Source of the DNA: Straminergon stramineum
Lineage: Eukaryota > Streptophyta > Bryopsida > Hypnales > Calliergonaceae
NCBI GenBank assembly: GCA_963920665.1
Contig: OY987268.1
Coordinates: 2,606,501-2,670,500 of the forward strand
Reading direction: 5' to 3'
DNA length: 64,000 bases
Both the position numbers and the translations under genes were made by a program. Below are positions 1 through 12,899 of this stretch, piece by piece. Within the stretch, counting starts at the first letter, position 1, and the number at the start of each line of letters is the position of its first letter. The notes below the pieces were generated by a model that was not told the origin of the DNA, ran no database searches, and worked only from the letters and a program-made list of their open reading frames with translations.

Positions 1-1229
1 TTCCAGGGGGAAGCTTCTGGACTTCGATGAGATTCCAGATGTGAAGAACAAGACCTCCGAGACGTTCTTCAAGGAGGGATTGACCTAGGTAATGTAAGCC
101 AGGGATTTGCACCAAAACTTCGAGGAGCTGATCCAGATGCTGGCGGATGAGTTGAAGGTCGAGCCGTCGGAAATCTTCGAGACGGTCAAGAAACTTCCAA
201 AGCCGGAAGTGCTGGACCGGAAGGATCGGCAAATCAAGGAGCTAATGAAAGAGCGGGCGGATCTCCAAGCCTGGGTGGATTGGGCGCAAGGGGAGTTAGA
301 GATCGCCAAGACTAAAGAAAAGGACGCGCTTCACCTAGTCTGGAACCTATCCGGACTTATCGACAAGCCGGCGGACTTGGTGGTGAAGGCAGCGCTCGTC
401 ACAAGGCAACTCAAGGAAGAAGGTCCCCTCAGCAGACCCAAGATACTCCGGATCTTGGTAGACTTCTCGTCCAAGATGGAGTTAGTATTGAACAAGATGC
501 GCCAACTCGTTAGCCGGCTTGATCCAAACAAGATGATGGACTTCTCTGCATTTCCGGATCTTCCGACTGAGGGGGAAACTCCAGCGAAGACATCAAGGTC
601 ACTCCCACTTCCGGAACGCCCGGCGGAACCGATAGAAATCCTCCACCAATTAGATGAGACTTTCACCATCCAGTTGCAGAAGACTCTTCGGGAGAGTGAG
701 ATCCAGAGACAAGAGCAGCTGATTACACCCGGGAAGGGACAGCAATTGGCTCCACCGGAAGTTACGGTATCGCCTCAACTTCTCGTTTCTCGTCTCAAGG
801 CAGCGGATTTCCTACGGACACCCGGAATGACTTCCACCAGCAGCTTTGCAGAGCGGATTGGTGGACTGCTCAATCCGGCTAAGTCTCATCCGGAAGACTT
901 CGAGCATATGCAGCCGTTGTAGCAGCCGAAGCAGTCCAAGCCGCCAACAGCAGGGAAGAGTCCCATTGTCCTGGATGAGGAGGAAGAGGATGAGGAAGAA
1001 GAAGAGGAGAAAGAGGTCACCCAGATCGACAAGTCGGAAGAGGAGGAGTACCAGACGGAAACGGAGGAGGATGACGACGATTCTCCACCGGAACTCCGGA
1101 AGATGAGGACCCGGGCAGCCGTGAAGTCAACTCCCGTCAAGATAGCCCCCAAGTCGGCCTCGAAGTCAACCTCCCAGCCAAGTGCAAGTCAAGGGAGGAG
1201 CAGCGCCAAGAAGGCGCGAAAGTCATAGT
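1..1229 (+). pseudogene. Gag-like coiled-coil ORF, copy 1 (5' end outside window)
   Basis: The open frame runs from about 98 to the stop at 1227-1229 and has one in-frame TAG at 920-922. It encodes a charged coiled coil containing VKKLPKPEVLDRKDRQIKEL, matched by copy 2 (LKKLPNPEVLEKKEKQIEGL at 3.5 kb). A Glu/Asp-rich block and a basic Ser/Lys tail ending KKARKS follow. No protease, reverse transcriptase or integrase is visible. The base composition is much richer in G+C than the flanks. Copies 2 and 3 show that the missing N-terminus resembles the ORF1-type structural proteins of plant retroelements (ATHILA-like in general layout). That family assignment is inference; the relation between the three copies is seen directly. 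Confidence 0.6.
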
Positions 1230-2584
1230 AGTTAGGTCTATTTTTAGTTAGGATTTGAATTTGAATTCGGATCCGGGTTTCCAGGCGTGGGCCCGGATTC
1301 CGGGTTTGTAGGATCTGACCTTTTCCGGCTTTCCCAGGAGGTCTGTGATTAGTTACTTGGATTTCCGGGTCGCTTCTTTTGGCTTTTTGGGCTTTTGTTT
1401 TGGGCTTTTAATCGAGGGGCAAGATAGTTGCCCCTCATTCCATCCTAGCATTATAGTTTGTATCTTAGCATCCTTCCTTTAATCTGAGCCACCAAGTGGA
1501 CCCATAGGAATTGAACTGTCGAATTTCTAGCTTTCTAGTGTTGTCTTGTGTGTATGTGTGAAAGTGTGAGAGCGGAGGAGTAAAGGAAGAATCTGGATCT
1601 GAGGAAACTCGGATCTGGTTTGTGAGGAGTGTTTGTGAAGAAATCTAGACGAGTGACTTTGGTATTGAGCACGTGCCTTTAAACTATCGTAACGGGAATC
1701 CGATTAGGAGTGGTAGGGGCGCGAGTCCGGATTACCAGGGAGGGTTCCGTGCGGAGATAAGCAACCGCCAGTGGAAGAAAACCCCATACCACTTACTGGA
1801 AGGTCAGCCAAACCCTAGGATCAGTTTAGTGATTAACTTACAATCCCCGAATCAATTCCGGTTTCTATTGGTATGTCGTTGTAGTGGAAAGTCTAGAGAC
1901 AGCTCTATGTGACTTGCCTTCCGGATTGGCCATCCGGAGAGTTGTGAGAGTGTTTCCGGTCTGACTAGGATAACATTTGGTCTAAGTGTGTTTTGTTGTT
2001 TTGAGAGAGGAGAGAGTGTGAGGAATACAAGTGGCGAGTCCCTGCCCCTTTATAAAATCAAAGGTGGACCCTCTGAGGGTAAAACAGAGGTAACAAAAAC
2101 CGGTTTGTGAGACTGTGAGAGTGAAAAGACGGATCCGGATTGGAGATTTGAGTGGATCGGGATTGAGTTCCGGAAGGTTCAGAAATCCGGAAAGTCGGAA
2201 AGAGAGTGATTCCGGATTGAGATCCGGAAAGAGAGTGCTTAAGTAGATAAATCAGATAACCGGAGCTTGCAGCAACATACTAGAATCCCCTGGGACGATA
2301 TTTCGAGTTAGTTTACACGTTGGTTGTTGTAAATGGTATTTACCGCACGCTACGCGCATGACATACGGTCTAGACTTCCGGTCTAAAAAAATAGGGATCC
2401 GTTATGGTTAAACGGTCTGCTTTGGGAACAGTCGGTAAATTGATGGGTACTTAACCCCGCCACTCTCATTTGCTCTTCCTCTTTCTTCCACAACTGTTTT
2501 ATGCGCGTGTAGTTGAGTGAAAGAGTGGTGAGTTAGTGATTGGGTGAAGAACTACTGCGTGTGCAGATTTCAGTGTAGTTTGCA
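1230..2584 (+). other. 3' untranslated and terminal part of gag-like copy 1, plus short leader of copy 2
   Basis: This is non-coding, G+C-richer sequence full of TCCGG/CCGGA words. Scattered segments resemble 34.2-34.9 kb behind copy 3, for example the stretch ending GAGTTGTGAGAG near 1940 and its counterpart near 34,615. The join to copy 2 is somewhere around 2,340-2,470, since a promoter-like segment with CTCTCATTTGCTC resembles the leader of copy 3. I found no clean terminus here. Confidence 0.45.
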
Positions 2585-3632
2585 ATGACGGAGGGAGATA
2601 TCCGGAAACCTTTAGTGACAGGGGGGATGGTTTGTCCAACCATTCTGGAAAGGTTGAGAGAGAGATCTTAGCTAGAGGATGATCTCAGTGAGATAGGGTG
2701 TGTCGGTTTGCTCTTACGGCCATGGACCGTAAAGAACGACCGGATGATACAAGAACTAATTGTAGGTGCTTCCAACTAGTACGAGTTGACAATGAGAGGG
2801 AGACCTGCAACCTGGACTGACAAAGTCTAGGCTAAGGTTTACGGATTCCCCCAAAAGGGATCCGGTTTAGCTTCCCGGATAGACAAGTTCACAGTCGGAA
2901 AGTTTAAGAACGCAACCCATTCTAAAGAAGGGTATGCAATTAGTGACTGCCTAAATGCAAGGCAGAGGCATGTCCTAGAGTTCCTCATCCCCATCCTCTA
3001 TCTGGAAAAGCCTACTTGGGTTACGGTTACGGTCACAAACACCATCTTTGGTGCTGTGGAGGGTAGGCTAGTGAATTGGGACAAGCTTATTGGAGCAGTA
3101 GTCTCCAAGCTTGCTGCTAATGTAGGGAAAATGAAGACCAGTCCCATAGGTCCGTATCTGTTTCACCTCTACCACTACACAGAGCTTTTAAGTGATGCGG
3201 AAATGGTAGAGTATAATACCGGATTGACCATCCTCCAATACGGCCTCACGGAAGAAGTGACGGCAGAGCAGCCACCAGTAGAGGAGGAAGAGGATCCGGA
3301 AGAAGAAGAACAACTCCTAGAGCGTAGGCGATAGAAGTCTACTGATCCGACGTCTCGGAGGAAGCTTCCGGCTCAACAAAAGATATTTGAGGAAGAAGAA
3401 GGTAGCATATCCGGATTCTTCAAGATTGGGTTCAACTGGGTACTACAAGTGCAAGAGTACCACGAAAACCTAGTGGATCTATTGAGGAGGATTAGCCGGG
3501 AGTTGAAGACGGAGCCAGAAGACATCCTCGACGTCTTGAAGAAACTTCCAAATCCGGAAGTATTAGAGAAGAAAGAGAAGCAGATTGAAGGCTTGGAGAA
3601 GGAAAAGGCGAACCTTCAAGCTCGACTAAGCT
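2585..3632 (+). pseudogene. Gag-like ORF, copy 2, truncated at an hAT end
   Basis: This is one reading frame from ATG 2585 to 3632 with four in-frame TAG codons, near 2669, 2778, 2828 and 3332. Aligned by eye, it parallels copy 3 throughout: DDLSEIGCVGLL versus EDLNSMGCLGFL, then VTVTNTIFGAVEGRLVNWDK versus VTISLANTIFGALRGDRKVDW, and GPYLFHLYHYTELLS versus CPYLMHLYHFHQLLS. The N-terminal domain is like plant retroelement ORF1 proteins and the C-terminus is a coiled coil. Coding homology stops at ANLQAR, where an hAT-type end (CAGGGTTGTT) begins. The TAGs replace Gln, Trp and Glu positions of copy 3, so this copy is dead rather than recoded. Confidence 0.65.
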
Positions 3633-3760
3633 CAGGGTTGTTCCAGCGGACAGTTTGACAACTCAACGAACACGACGTTCAACACGTCAAGTAGACCCTC
3701 TTGTCCATCTAATAGAGTCAAACTTAGCTTTGACTTTTAAAAAAAATTTCACCCTGCCCG
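3633..3760 (+). mobile_element. Left end of an hAT-type element (orphan terminus)
   Basis: The sequence begins CAGGGTTGTTCC and continues with ACTCAACGAACACGACG and the AGTAGACCC...TCTAATAGAGTCAA block. It is the same left-end sequence as the complete hAT MITEs at 6.3 and 16.3 kb but has diverged. No matching right end with an 8-bp duplication was found nearby. Its partner is either lost or far away. Confidence 0.6.
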
Positions 3761-3771
3761 TGAGGCTACTT

Positions 3772-3811
3772 GGATGCTATGTGGCAGACACGTGTATTCC
3801 ACATAGCATCC
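3772..3811. repeat. Perfect 13-bp-arm hairpin
   Basis: The arms GGATGCTATGTGG (3772-3784) and CCACATAGCATCC (3799-3811) are exact reverse complements around a 14-base loop. It sits between the hAT terminus and the GC-rich array. Confidence 0.8.
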
Positions 3812-4330
3812 TACAGGGGCGCATGCGGGTGTGGGTGACCTCGGGTTTGGGTGACCACGGGTGTGGGCAACCACGGGTGTGGGCAACCACGGATAGGGCG
3901 ACTTCGGGTTCAAGCTAGTGGATGATCGCGGGTGTGGAGTATGTGGCAAGTTGCGAAGTAAAGACATGAAGTGAGAACCCGAAGAAAAGTAATGCCCCAC
4001 AATTATCCGCAATTGCCCACAAAGACCTGCAGTCGCCTCCCAAGAGACCCGCACGCGCCCCCAAAGACTTGAAGTCACCCCCCAGAGGACCTACACGCGC
4101 CCTTGGACCCACAGTCGCCCCGTCCAGGACCCGCACGCGCCCTTGGACCCACAGTCGCCCCGTCCAGGACCCGCACGCACCCTTGGACCTGCAGTCACCT
4201 CCTCCAACCCGAATGCGCCCTACCAGACTCGTGGTCGCTCCCCGAGATCTGTGCGCGGCCTCTAGAGACCATGGGTTCAATCGGTGGTCACCCACCTGCA
4301 CGCGCCCCATGACCAACTCTCACCCGTGCT
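3812..4330. repeat. GC-rich array (CCCGCRGTCGCCC family) 5' of family X copy A
   Basis: Degenerate units occur first as GGGTGACCACGGGTGTGGGC (3835-3905), then in the other orientation as CCCACAGTCGCCCCGTCCAG, CCCGCACGCGCCC and TGCAGTCACC (4025-4330). A stretch of about 45 bp is repeated almost exactly at 4099-4175. The same words recur at 10.4, 14.8, 18.3, 20.0, 24.1, 27.9 and 36.3 kb. Confidence 0.75.
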
Positions 4331-4589
4331 CGCCCCACCTATTTATCCACTCGCCCAAGACCTTTTGGGCACCTTTCATTGAGGCCTCTTGTCTTGTATC
4401 CTTTAGTGGCTACATGCGTGAACCTTGACTATTTACTATTTATTACATTCATCCACCCTTCTAAACTTAGTAGTTGTGGACCACCTAAACTCCCAAACGA
4501 GTTCTTTGAACCTTAGACATGACAATCATTGATGGCCACTGGAGTTAACAATGCCAAGGCATTGCCTATCTCTGTTGCTACATAGACCG

Positions 4590-7392
4590 CCAGGGCATTA
4601 CGGAAGGCTGCCAAAGACAAAAATCGCAAGCGTAGGGGCACTATTCATCAGAAGCGATTGCACGTGCTCAATAGTGAAGCCCACCTTGCTTTTAAGGGTT
4701 GGAATGAAGAACCAGAGCCTTGGACAATACAAACCTGCAAAGACTACATCGAGTGGTGCCACATCGGCAAGTTCTTTCCTTTATGGCGTCATCATTATAA
4801 TCGGCACACCAATAAGGCCAACTTGAAGTATTGTGAGAATCCAACATTCCTTCAAAGATGCATTGAATTGTGGCAAGTCCTCTACAAAACCGCCTTTGTA
4901 GAGAGGAATGAGGTCCCCCTCTTCCTTGCTAGAGGAGCATATGGTGAGGTCGCTCTAAACAAAGAGGTTGATTGGAGCACAATCAAGGGAAGTACATATG
5001 TCACTCGTCTAGAGAGTGGTTTCATCCCAAGAGGAGTTCTAGCCTTTCCAAAGGGGGGACTTGGTCCTATTCGAAGTGCATACAAAATACAAACCCCTGC
5101 CACTGAGGTTGACACTGAGGAGTCTGAAGAAGATGATGACTTTGATGGTACGCACGTCCATATGGTCATACGAATCATGGAGCAATCTATTTGCCCCAGT
5201 GAGGTTCAAAATGAAATTGTAGAAGGACTTGCGACATCCACAGGACAATGACCAAGGCAACCATCTAGAGTACGGCGTTCAATAACACGAGTGGGACCCG
5301 CATCGATTCCAACTATAGTTCCTAATCCATCGTTGCCAACACAACACACAAAGGACGTCTTCGACTATGGGCTCGATGAAGACACGGCTATGGAAGAAAC
5401 TGACCGTGTTTCCATTTCTCCATCAACAATGGGCTCAAGCAACGACATTATGACTTTAACAAAAGCTCTGGACCTCCTCAAGACCAAAGTTGTTGAAATT
5501 TCTTCACTACAGAATGAAATGAGGAAATTGCTATGTAAGTGTGAACACAAAAGTACACTCATCTCTCAACAAACTATAGAACTGCAACGCCTCCGTAAGA
5601 AAGACCATGACACTTTCACTTTGTCAGATATGGATGACGCCTTTGCTGAGCAAAACCTCCAAAATGTGGACAAGGTTGTGGGGGACCGTACCAACCATAT
5701 CCTTCAGCATTCTCCTCTTGCCAAGCGCACTAGACGCTCCCCCATCATTCCAAATACACTTCCTACTATTGTCACAAGATATACTACCAATGACACAATT
5801 GAATTGAATGGGACCCAAGACTCTCTTTCATTTCCTGTGGTTCCATCAATTATTCAATTGGAGAAAGACCATGGACTTCAAGAAGAAAATAAGATGATTT
5901 GAAGAAAGTTGGCTGAGTTGACTACCACATACTATCATTGGAAGGTCGCCTGCATTCTCTCCGTGGATAGATCCCAACAAGTTGCGAAGGAGCTAGAGAA
6001 AGTTTCTAGAAACTTTGTTGCAAATGCTCCTAAACATGAGAATGGACTGACGTCATGGGCATTGTTGGAGGACATGTTTCCCAGTAACATGTGCATGGTG
6101 GAATTGCCACAAAAGGAGGTCATAGATTGGAGCAAAAATGGTTGGGACCACAAAAACCAAATGTCTAGCCATATAGAAGAGAAGAAACGAATGCTCCTAT
6201 GGCCTAAGCCTACACCTTTTGTTTTGGACCATACCAAATGTCCCATATGTCTTGAACAATTTGGCCCCGAAGGAGGTTGGGCCATGGTTGTTCGGCCGAA
6301 CAACTCAACAACACGACGAACACAACGTCCAACATGTCTAGTAGACCCCCTTGTCCGTCTAATGAAGTCAACTTTAAGGTTGACTTTCAAATAAAACACT
6401 TTCTATTTCCAATCTTGACATATTTGAATTTCATTTTATTGAAATGTCTCAATTTAATAATCACTTATTACATTCTTAATTATGGATGGTAAATAAAATG
6501 AGATTTCAAATTATCTTTGCTGTTAGGATAAGGCTTTATTCGTCAAAATTGCCATGTATACACGACACTCGTCTTATACGACATGCGACATCATACAAAC
6601 AACTCGACACCCGAATCCCAAAATGTGTTCAACAGAACCCTAGGTTGGGCACTAGGATCTTGTACACATGTATACCAACCCCAATGTCTCATCACGTAGA
6701 GCTTGATTAGACGACGTTGTGTGATGTGTTCAGCACCATTCTATGATCTGCTGTATACCATGTTCAACTTGACAACCTACATGCCTCCTTCTTGAGAACA
6801 CACACGTGATACTACGGTTGACACAACCTTGTGGGGCCGAGATTTGGTTTGGAGTTGGCGAGAAGAACAACATGATCAAGAAAAAGGACCTGCTAGCTCA
6901 CAGTTGAATTGGGAAACAGACCCAGACGAAATTGCCAGGGTTGCACCGAGGCTCATGGGAAAGGGGCCACAAAACGAAGGGAGGAGGGCATTCTTCTTCC
7001 AATGCCTTGGTGGATATTGGGATAAGACCTCCTCAACCTTCAAGTGGGGTCCTCATACGCAACGACACCGTTGGAATTTAGAAGGACAAAGGGTAGCTAA
7101 TCAAGATGATAGTGCCTCCCTAGAAGACTTGACTAGTATGGCTTACCTCGACTCTACGTACGGACCATATTACCAAAGTCAAGCACTTGACTACTTGTTG
7201 GAAGCACATTCTCCGCAAACAACAAGGACCCTCCAAGCTCTACAGGACTCCAACGTGTTGCAATCAATTTTGAAGGCAGACAGACCAGCTACACGAACCC
7301 GTGCAAAGCGAAAGCTTGGGGTTGGGGAAGCATCGACCTACGAACAAGGTGAAGGAAGTGGCTCTCAAAACAACCCAAATGGCCAAATGTAA
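4590..7392 (+). pseudogene. Family X copy A: coiled-coil protein with RING-H2-like finger, split by an hAT MITE
   Basis: The same frame stays readable from about 4590 to 5251, 5902, 6282, then after the MITE (6283-6642 plus one 8-bp repeat) to 7392. It is broken by TGA at 5249 and 5900, and by TAG and TGA at about 6.69 and 6.79 kb. The N-terminal domain contains FKGWNEEPEPW and EWCHIGKFFPLWRHH, shared with copies B and C. A charged linker and a coiled coil (5.45-5.62 kb) follow. Then comes CPICLEQFGPEGGWA, which the MITE cuts. Joining across the duplication gives C-x2-C ... C-x-H ... C ... C-x2-C (CVMC), a RING-H2-like pattern with one ligand apparently mutated to Gln. The C-terminal domain (LVWSWREEQ, FKWGPHTQRHRWNLEG) is unrecognised. 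An E3-ligase role is inference. The GC array lies directly upstream. Confidence 0.6.
6283..6642 (+). mobile_element. hAT-type MITE, copy 1 (360 bp) with 8-bp TSD
   Basis: Starts CATGGTTGTTCGGCCGAACA and ends GTTCAACAGAACCCTA. It is flanked by a perfect 8-bp duplication, GGTTGGGC (6275-6282 and 6643-6650). Its inside matches the copies at 16.3 and 22.9 kb. An 8-bp target duplication with CAGGG-like ends is typical of hAT elements. It has no coding capacity of its own and interrupts the RING-like finger of family X copy A. Confidence 0.9.
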
Positions 7393-8659
7393 TTGACTAG
7401 ACATTCGTAGGAATCATGCAATTTAGCCTTACTTCCCATCATAATAGATGACAAGTAAGGGTTAAGTTTTAGGTACACTATGTTTCTAGTTGTTTTGGCA
7501 AGTACGATGGAGTGGTTTAGGGTTTGCTTCTTTCATTCCACTTCTACGACTTCCTAGCATACCTATGTACGGCAATTCCATATAGCATTGACTTTTATTT
7601 AATACTACCTTTTTTTCCTCTCTACCAAAGTACCAATTTCTGAAATCATATCGAGAATGATCTTTTCCGGTTCTTCTGAAAATAGATTGTATGAATCAAA
7701 TCAACAAAGCTCCTAAAGTTTAACTTTCCAAATTAATTTCACTTGCATTGAGAAGAAAACTAGGTCACTACTCACTAGAGTGGAGCATCATTGTCCAATT
7801 GGATATTTCCTTTCATATTCTTTAAATCGTGAGGTTCTAATTATAGGAAGCTTTTCCTCTAAGCTTTCAAGATACTTGGCCAAAGAAGGAATAAAAGGCG
7901 TTCAAATACAACATGCCCCTTTTTGTGGATGTTGACTTGTTGACTTCACATTACCATACCTTCAAATGGTTCACCCTGTCCTTGGAGGTCAAAATTTTGA
8001 TTCATAAAAAACATGAGTAGGCCAACTTCTATATAAAACCTACCTAATTCCTCAATATCCATTGTAATTTTCTTCAAATTACACTAAAGCTAGAATTCTA
8101 GAAAATCCTATATACAAGGAGGAACAATGAAGCAAATCACCCGAGACAAATAAGCCCAATAAATTTCCTCGATTAATATGGTATTTTAAGCACAAACGGT
8201 TTTTAGTTCTACACTATTCATATGAAAATCATAAATACAAGTTGTACTGTAGATTTCACGAGGACATTCTCACAAAATACTATGTTGACTTTTACGGTCA
8301 AGAATCAAAAACTTCCCAAGTTCCCATCAATCCCATGTTCCTCTTCGATTGTAATTATGTGTGAGAATCCCATTCCATTCATCATACATTCATACCATCA
8401 CCTTCTCCCAAAACATGAGAAAGACATATTCATCCATACAGAAAAGTTGTAAGATCCAAAAATGGTATGGCATTTTCTCCCTTCCATACACGCCACTAGT
8501 GTGCCCACACCAATTTAACTATTCTAGTACACACACTGCTTCAAGACACCATATACATTGTTTTATCCCAAAATATTGCATTTCTTTATATAACCACGAT
8601 AGGCAATATACAAAATAATCGTAGTGACAATATTTATCCTCATTGTGTTCCTAGGTATT
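7393..8659. other. AT-rich non-coding stretch
   Basis: No convincing coding region, inverted terminus or tandem repeat was found. Reading frames are short and of low complexity. It separates the convergent ends of family X copies A (plus) and B (minus). Confidence 0.6.
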
Positions 8660-10086
8660 TTATTTTATGTTGAGGTAGTCCTTCAAAATGGGCTCCGGAC
8701 CCATTTGTTGTAATTCTGCATCAGACTTCCCTATGCTAGCTCTATTCCACTTATACCAATTTGAAAAAAAATGACTTTCTACCCTCAGAGCTTTCAACTC
8801 TGATACCATCAATGGTAATCTTTGCTCATGGAACTTCACCAACTTCTCAAGCGTTGCTACTTCTCAAGCGTTGCTACTTCTCCAGCAACACTACCATATG
8901 TTGAGGAAAAAACCAAAAGCTCTACTTTTGGAACGTGCTAGACGACGGCCTCGTAATATTCTTTTTTCTTCTCCATTATTTGAAGTTCTAGGCTTTGCCT
9001 TTCATTTTGTACTTGTTGACGTTTGCGGACAAGGGTTTCAAGTTTTGATTCCCATATCAAATAATGGTCCATTTTATGCACCTTTCCACTCTTCATTTCC
9101 TTCAAATAGAAATCGCGATTTTTTTTGAAGGAATGGAAGCCCTTGTCATTCTCTTTGATGATGTTCGTTATGGCCTTCAACCGTTGCTTCAACACCTCTA
9201 CGAAAGTGGGATTCACTTCTTGCTCCTTCAAATTTTTCAATTGCTCGTTCTTTGCATGCAATGCTAATTTTGCACTTTCTATTTTGGCAAGCAACATTAC
9301 CTCTTCATGTTCCGAATCGCTTCCTCCGCCACTTCCGTCACCCTCTAGCAAAACGGGGTCCACTTTCCTAGCCATTGCATCATCTATGCTTTCTTCATTC
9401 GTGTCTTGTACTATGATGGGCTCTTGGGTTGATTGTCCACTTTGGTGGACTCCCACATCCATAGCCAGCCTAGATTCTTGTATGGCAACCTCCTCGTCAT
9501 TGCTATAGAAAGAATACCTATCGTATTCATGGGTGTATTGATCAAAGCTAAAAGTCTTTGACCAAACCACTCTTTCATTGCGAACCAATGACTTCCCATG
9601 CTTCACTTTGGATAACATCTTCTTTACATCCAGAGGTTCATCTGGTGGTAAATTTTTTGTAGTCTCTGGAATGATCGCAATAGGGACCTCCTGCAATGTT
9701 GACCAATCCACGTGCTTCTTCAACACATATTCAACATACACCATTCTCACAAGAAAAAAACAGAAATTGTCGTTTTAGTAAGTTGAGTCCTCCAAATACA
9801 AGTGCGTCCACACCTCTCAACATCTAAGTATGAAGCCCTTGTCTTTGGAGTATGCAAGATTTACTTTGTTTTGCTTTAGATGTTCTTTGTGCCGACACAA
9901 GGGAAATAACTTGTTGATGTGGCACCAATCCACGTATTTGCAAACCGTTTTGTAACTCCAAGGCTCAGGTTCATTTCTCCAACCTTTAAATGCCTTAATC
10001 TTTGGATGGATCAAAATGGCCACACTTCTTGTGAATTTGACCACACCGTTTCCGACCCTTGTCACGGATGAGCTTGAGAGCTTCAC
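8660..10086 (-). pseudogene. Family X copy B (coiled-coil protein)
   Basis: Reading the minus strand from 10,086, the N-terminal domain has KAFKGWRNEPEPW and DWCHINKLFPLCRH, close to copies A and C, then KDKGFILRC. A frameshift or lost splice site lies at 9.82-9.75 kb. The frame resumes with MVYVEYVLKKHVDWSTLQEV (9.75 kb), an acidic Ser/Glu linker and a strong coiled coil (KLALHAKNEQLKNLKEQEV... to EYYEAVV, 9.2-8.94 kb). After a TAG, a tail with FFSNWYKWNRASIGK runs to 8660. No RING motif is seen. The protein family is not one I recognise. Its 5' side carries the GC-rich array, later split by the CACTA element. Confidence 0.6.
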
Positions 10087-10439
10087 CTCTTGTCATGTAA
10101 GGCGTTTGATTGTGGCAAGCGTCAATGGTGGGGGCTCATTCTCCATAGTGCTCGATCTATACGATCAATTGTACTCGGATACTATGCCAAATACAACAAG
10201 CCTAAAACCTTACCGTACAAACTGAAATCTATTTCCTCAAGATAATTCACATTTACAAATACATCAGCATCAACATTTACAATCACAATCAAGTTTCAAA
10301 CAATTCAGTGTGATTTACGATCAATGGAACACATAGATGAAAGTGACATGAGTAGGGATAGAATATCCTCCTCACAACACCCACCTCCCTTCTTGAGTAT
10401 GCAATTAACCACTTCAAGGTGGATAAAAGACAAAGCGCG

Positions 10440-10697
10440 AAAGGGAAGGACGGGAGACTACGGGTTTAGGGTCTCATTTTATACCCGCAGTCGCCTCAAG
10501 GTGAGTACGGTTCTAGATGGGGCGCGTGCAAGTCCACAAGGGGAGTGCGTGCGGGTCGGGAAGGTGACCGAGGGTCTAGGACCTCTGCCAATGACCACGG
10601 GTGATTGCAATTGCAGGTTTTGGGCAACCGCGGGTGAGGGCAACCTCAACTAGGGAGCACATGCGAGTTTGGGGTGACCGTGGGTTAGGGCAACCCC
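10440..10697. repeat. GC-rich array 5' of family X copy B (left part)
   Basis: Units such as GGGCAACCGCGGGTGAGGGC and GACCGTGGGTTAGGGC occur. On the coding strand of the minus-strand gene they read CCCGCGGTTGCCC. The array continues beyond the CACTA element at 14,823-14,970: removing the element and one CCC gives an uninterrupted CAACCCCAACTA. Confidence 0.7.
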
Positions 10698-12899
10698 CAC
10701 TACAAGAAAACATGTGTTTTATGACTGAGGATGACTGGCGACTACTCGTAGTCATATTTTTGGAGGCCAACTCTTTGAAAAAAAATATAACTACAAAAAT
10801 GACTGCTAGTCATGTCTTGGCCATATATGTTGCGGGCGTATAGTATATATTCGTTGGGAACTCCAGAATACTTCATAGAGCTTCATAGGGAACATGTTTG
10901 GGGAATGCAGTCATATTTTATAGTCATTTTTTTATGATAGTCACATTTTTTTTCTTTGGGGCAATTTGAAGAAAATTTGGGCGGGAAATATATTTGGAGA
11001 GTTTTAAATCATATTTGCCAGTCATAATTTCACTTTAGTCATATTTTGCAGTTGTATTTTTGAGTCAGTCATATTTTGTAGACACATTTCTTTGGTAGTT
11101 ATTTTTTTTTTCTTTGGTGGGAGCCTCAAGAAAAGGTTGGCAATCTAAGATGGGTCTTATATATTTTGCCCTTAGAGGCCATTCCTTGGGATGACTTTGT
11201 TTAATATCTATTAAAAGAAATTTTTTTCTTTTGTATGATGTGTCTATTACAGAATTAATGTTCAAATAATTTAGAACGGTATATGTTTATATTTCAATTA
11301 ATATATTTAAAATTTTCATAGGAATTAAAAAAAAAATAGAGAGGAATAAAACAATTCATAATAGGAGATAATCAATTTTTATTTGAATATTAAAGAAAAA
11401 ATTAAAGAGGAATAAAAGCCTATGGACAAACCAAAGTACCAAGGCAGGACTAAGCTTGAGAATCCAAGATAAAAATTGGGCCTGCTTTTATTCACTATTG
11501 GAATTTGTTGTAGAATTGGTTAATTATGTTAATTGATTATGATGGCTAATGCAAAGCAAAATCTAATGCATTTAAACTAGTGATGTAGATTGAAGGCTGT
11601 AGAGTTTAGAAAAATTACTTAAAGATTGAAAAAAATCTAATCCAAAGAAAATAAAAAAGAGTGTGAGAAAAATTCATGCCCGAGTGGCCATGGAGCAAGA
11701 GTAAGTGAGGAGTGCAATTTGTGTTAAGAGTCTCTAAGTGTTTGAAGAAAAATGTAGGTTCCAAGTTGCTACTCCAAGCTTTGAATACTCCAAGCTTTGA
11801 ATATGGTTAGGAAACTAATATGACCTCTTTATAGGGATTTGACTATGTATTAAACAAAGATTGTTAATTATAATACACATAGTTGATCAAATAAAGTTTT
11901 CAAGTCTTAAGTAGATATTTAGTTAGCAATTACGAGGTTGATGTCGTTACAATTGTTTGATTCTTAAAGTAATTAGAAATCAATTAGTAGTAGTAGAAGT
12001 CAAAGATTGCAATTCTAAACTATTTCAAAAAATGAAGGAAAAAAACAAAAAATGTTGAAAATAATTTGAAGAAAGTCAAGAGAGAAAAGTAAAAAGAAAT
12101 AGGTTGAAAGAAAAGAATGAGATCATATATCTAATTTATACTCCTTGTTGTAAAAGTTGTTATTTAAGTTGTATCCAAAAACACAAAAAATGTAACAAAA
12201 ATGGATTAAAGCAAACTTCACGATGCAATTACAATATACATGTTGGAGAATAAGAATGTTGTAGAAACAGATTCTAAGGCATGTCCTTCAATGTGGCACT
12301 TAGTTTATTCTCTTCTTGTAGAAACTATAGTTGTGTTAGAAATTAGAGATTTAAATCAAACCTCTAAGAATTTATTAAATCCAATTTGGAATTCAAGAAC
12401 ACTTTGTTAATTTGTAAATGATTCCAGTAACATATCACATTTTAAAAAATAGAGAAAAATTATGGAAGATGCAGTACAATAAGATTGGATAATCTATAGC
12501 ATTAGTTTTGGATAAAAAAAAGTACCATGGTTGAATTGCAATTAAAAGATGGTTGTTTGAATGTTTTTACAAGAATAAAGATTATAAAAACATAATCCCT
12601 TTTAAAAAATTCAAAGATGTTTTTTAATATTGCCTTTATAAAATGCCTTTGTTCTTATATACTTAGTGCATGGATGTAGATACTTTGATTCATGCATGAC
12701 ATTTGCTTAGTTGTCTTTTTTTTGCCATAACTATAGGTGCTTAAGGCCTTGTAATCTCCCTTTACACATTTTATAGAGTTGTATTGTAACATACATCCAC
12801 TTTGTAGCAAATTTTGTTGTTAAAATAACTTAATTGTTTAGTATAGTCATATTTATTGACTTGCATGACTAGAACAAGTCATGTGCATGATTAGGGTTT

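Noticed and set aside
886..1152. Ser-rich minus-strand frame
   Set aside because: It is the shadow of the Glu/Asp-rich segment of the gag-like ORF.
4590..7392. Stop-codon reassignment, because long frames continue past TGA, TAA or TAG in several genes
   Set aside because: All three stops occur, at positions that are Gln, Trp, Glu, Lys or Ser in sister copies, and frameshifts are also present. The transposase exon 1 has none. Mutational decay explains it better.
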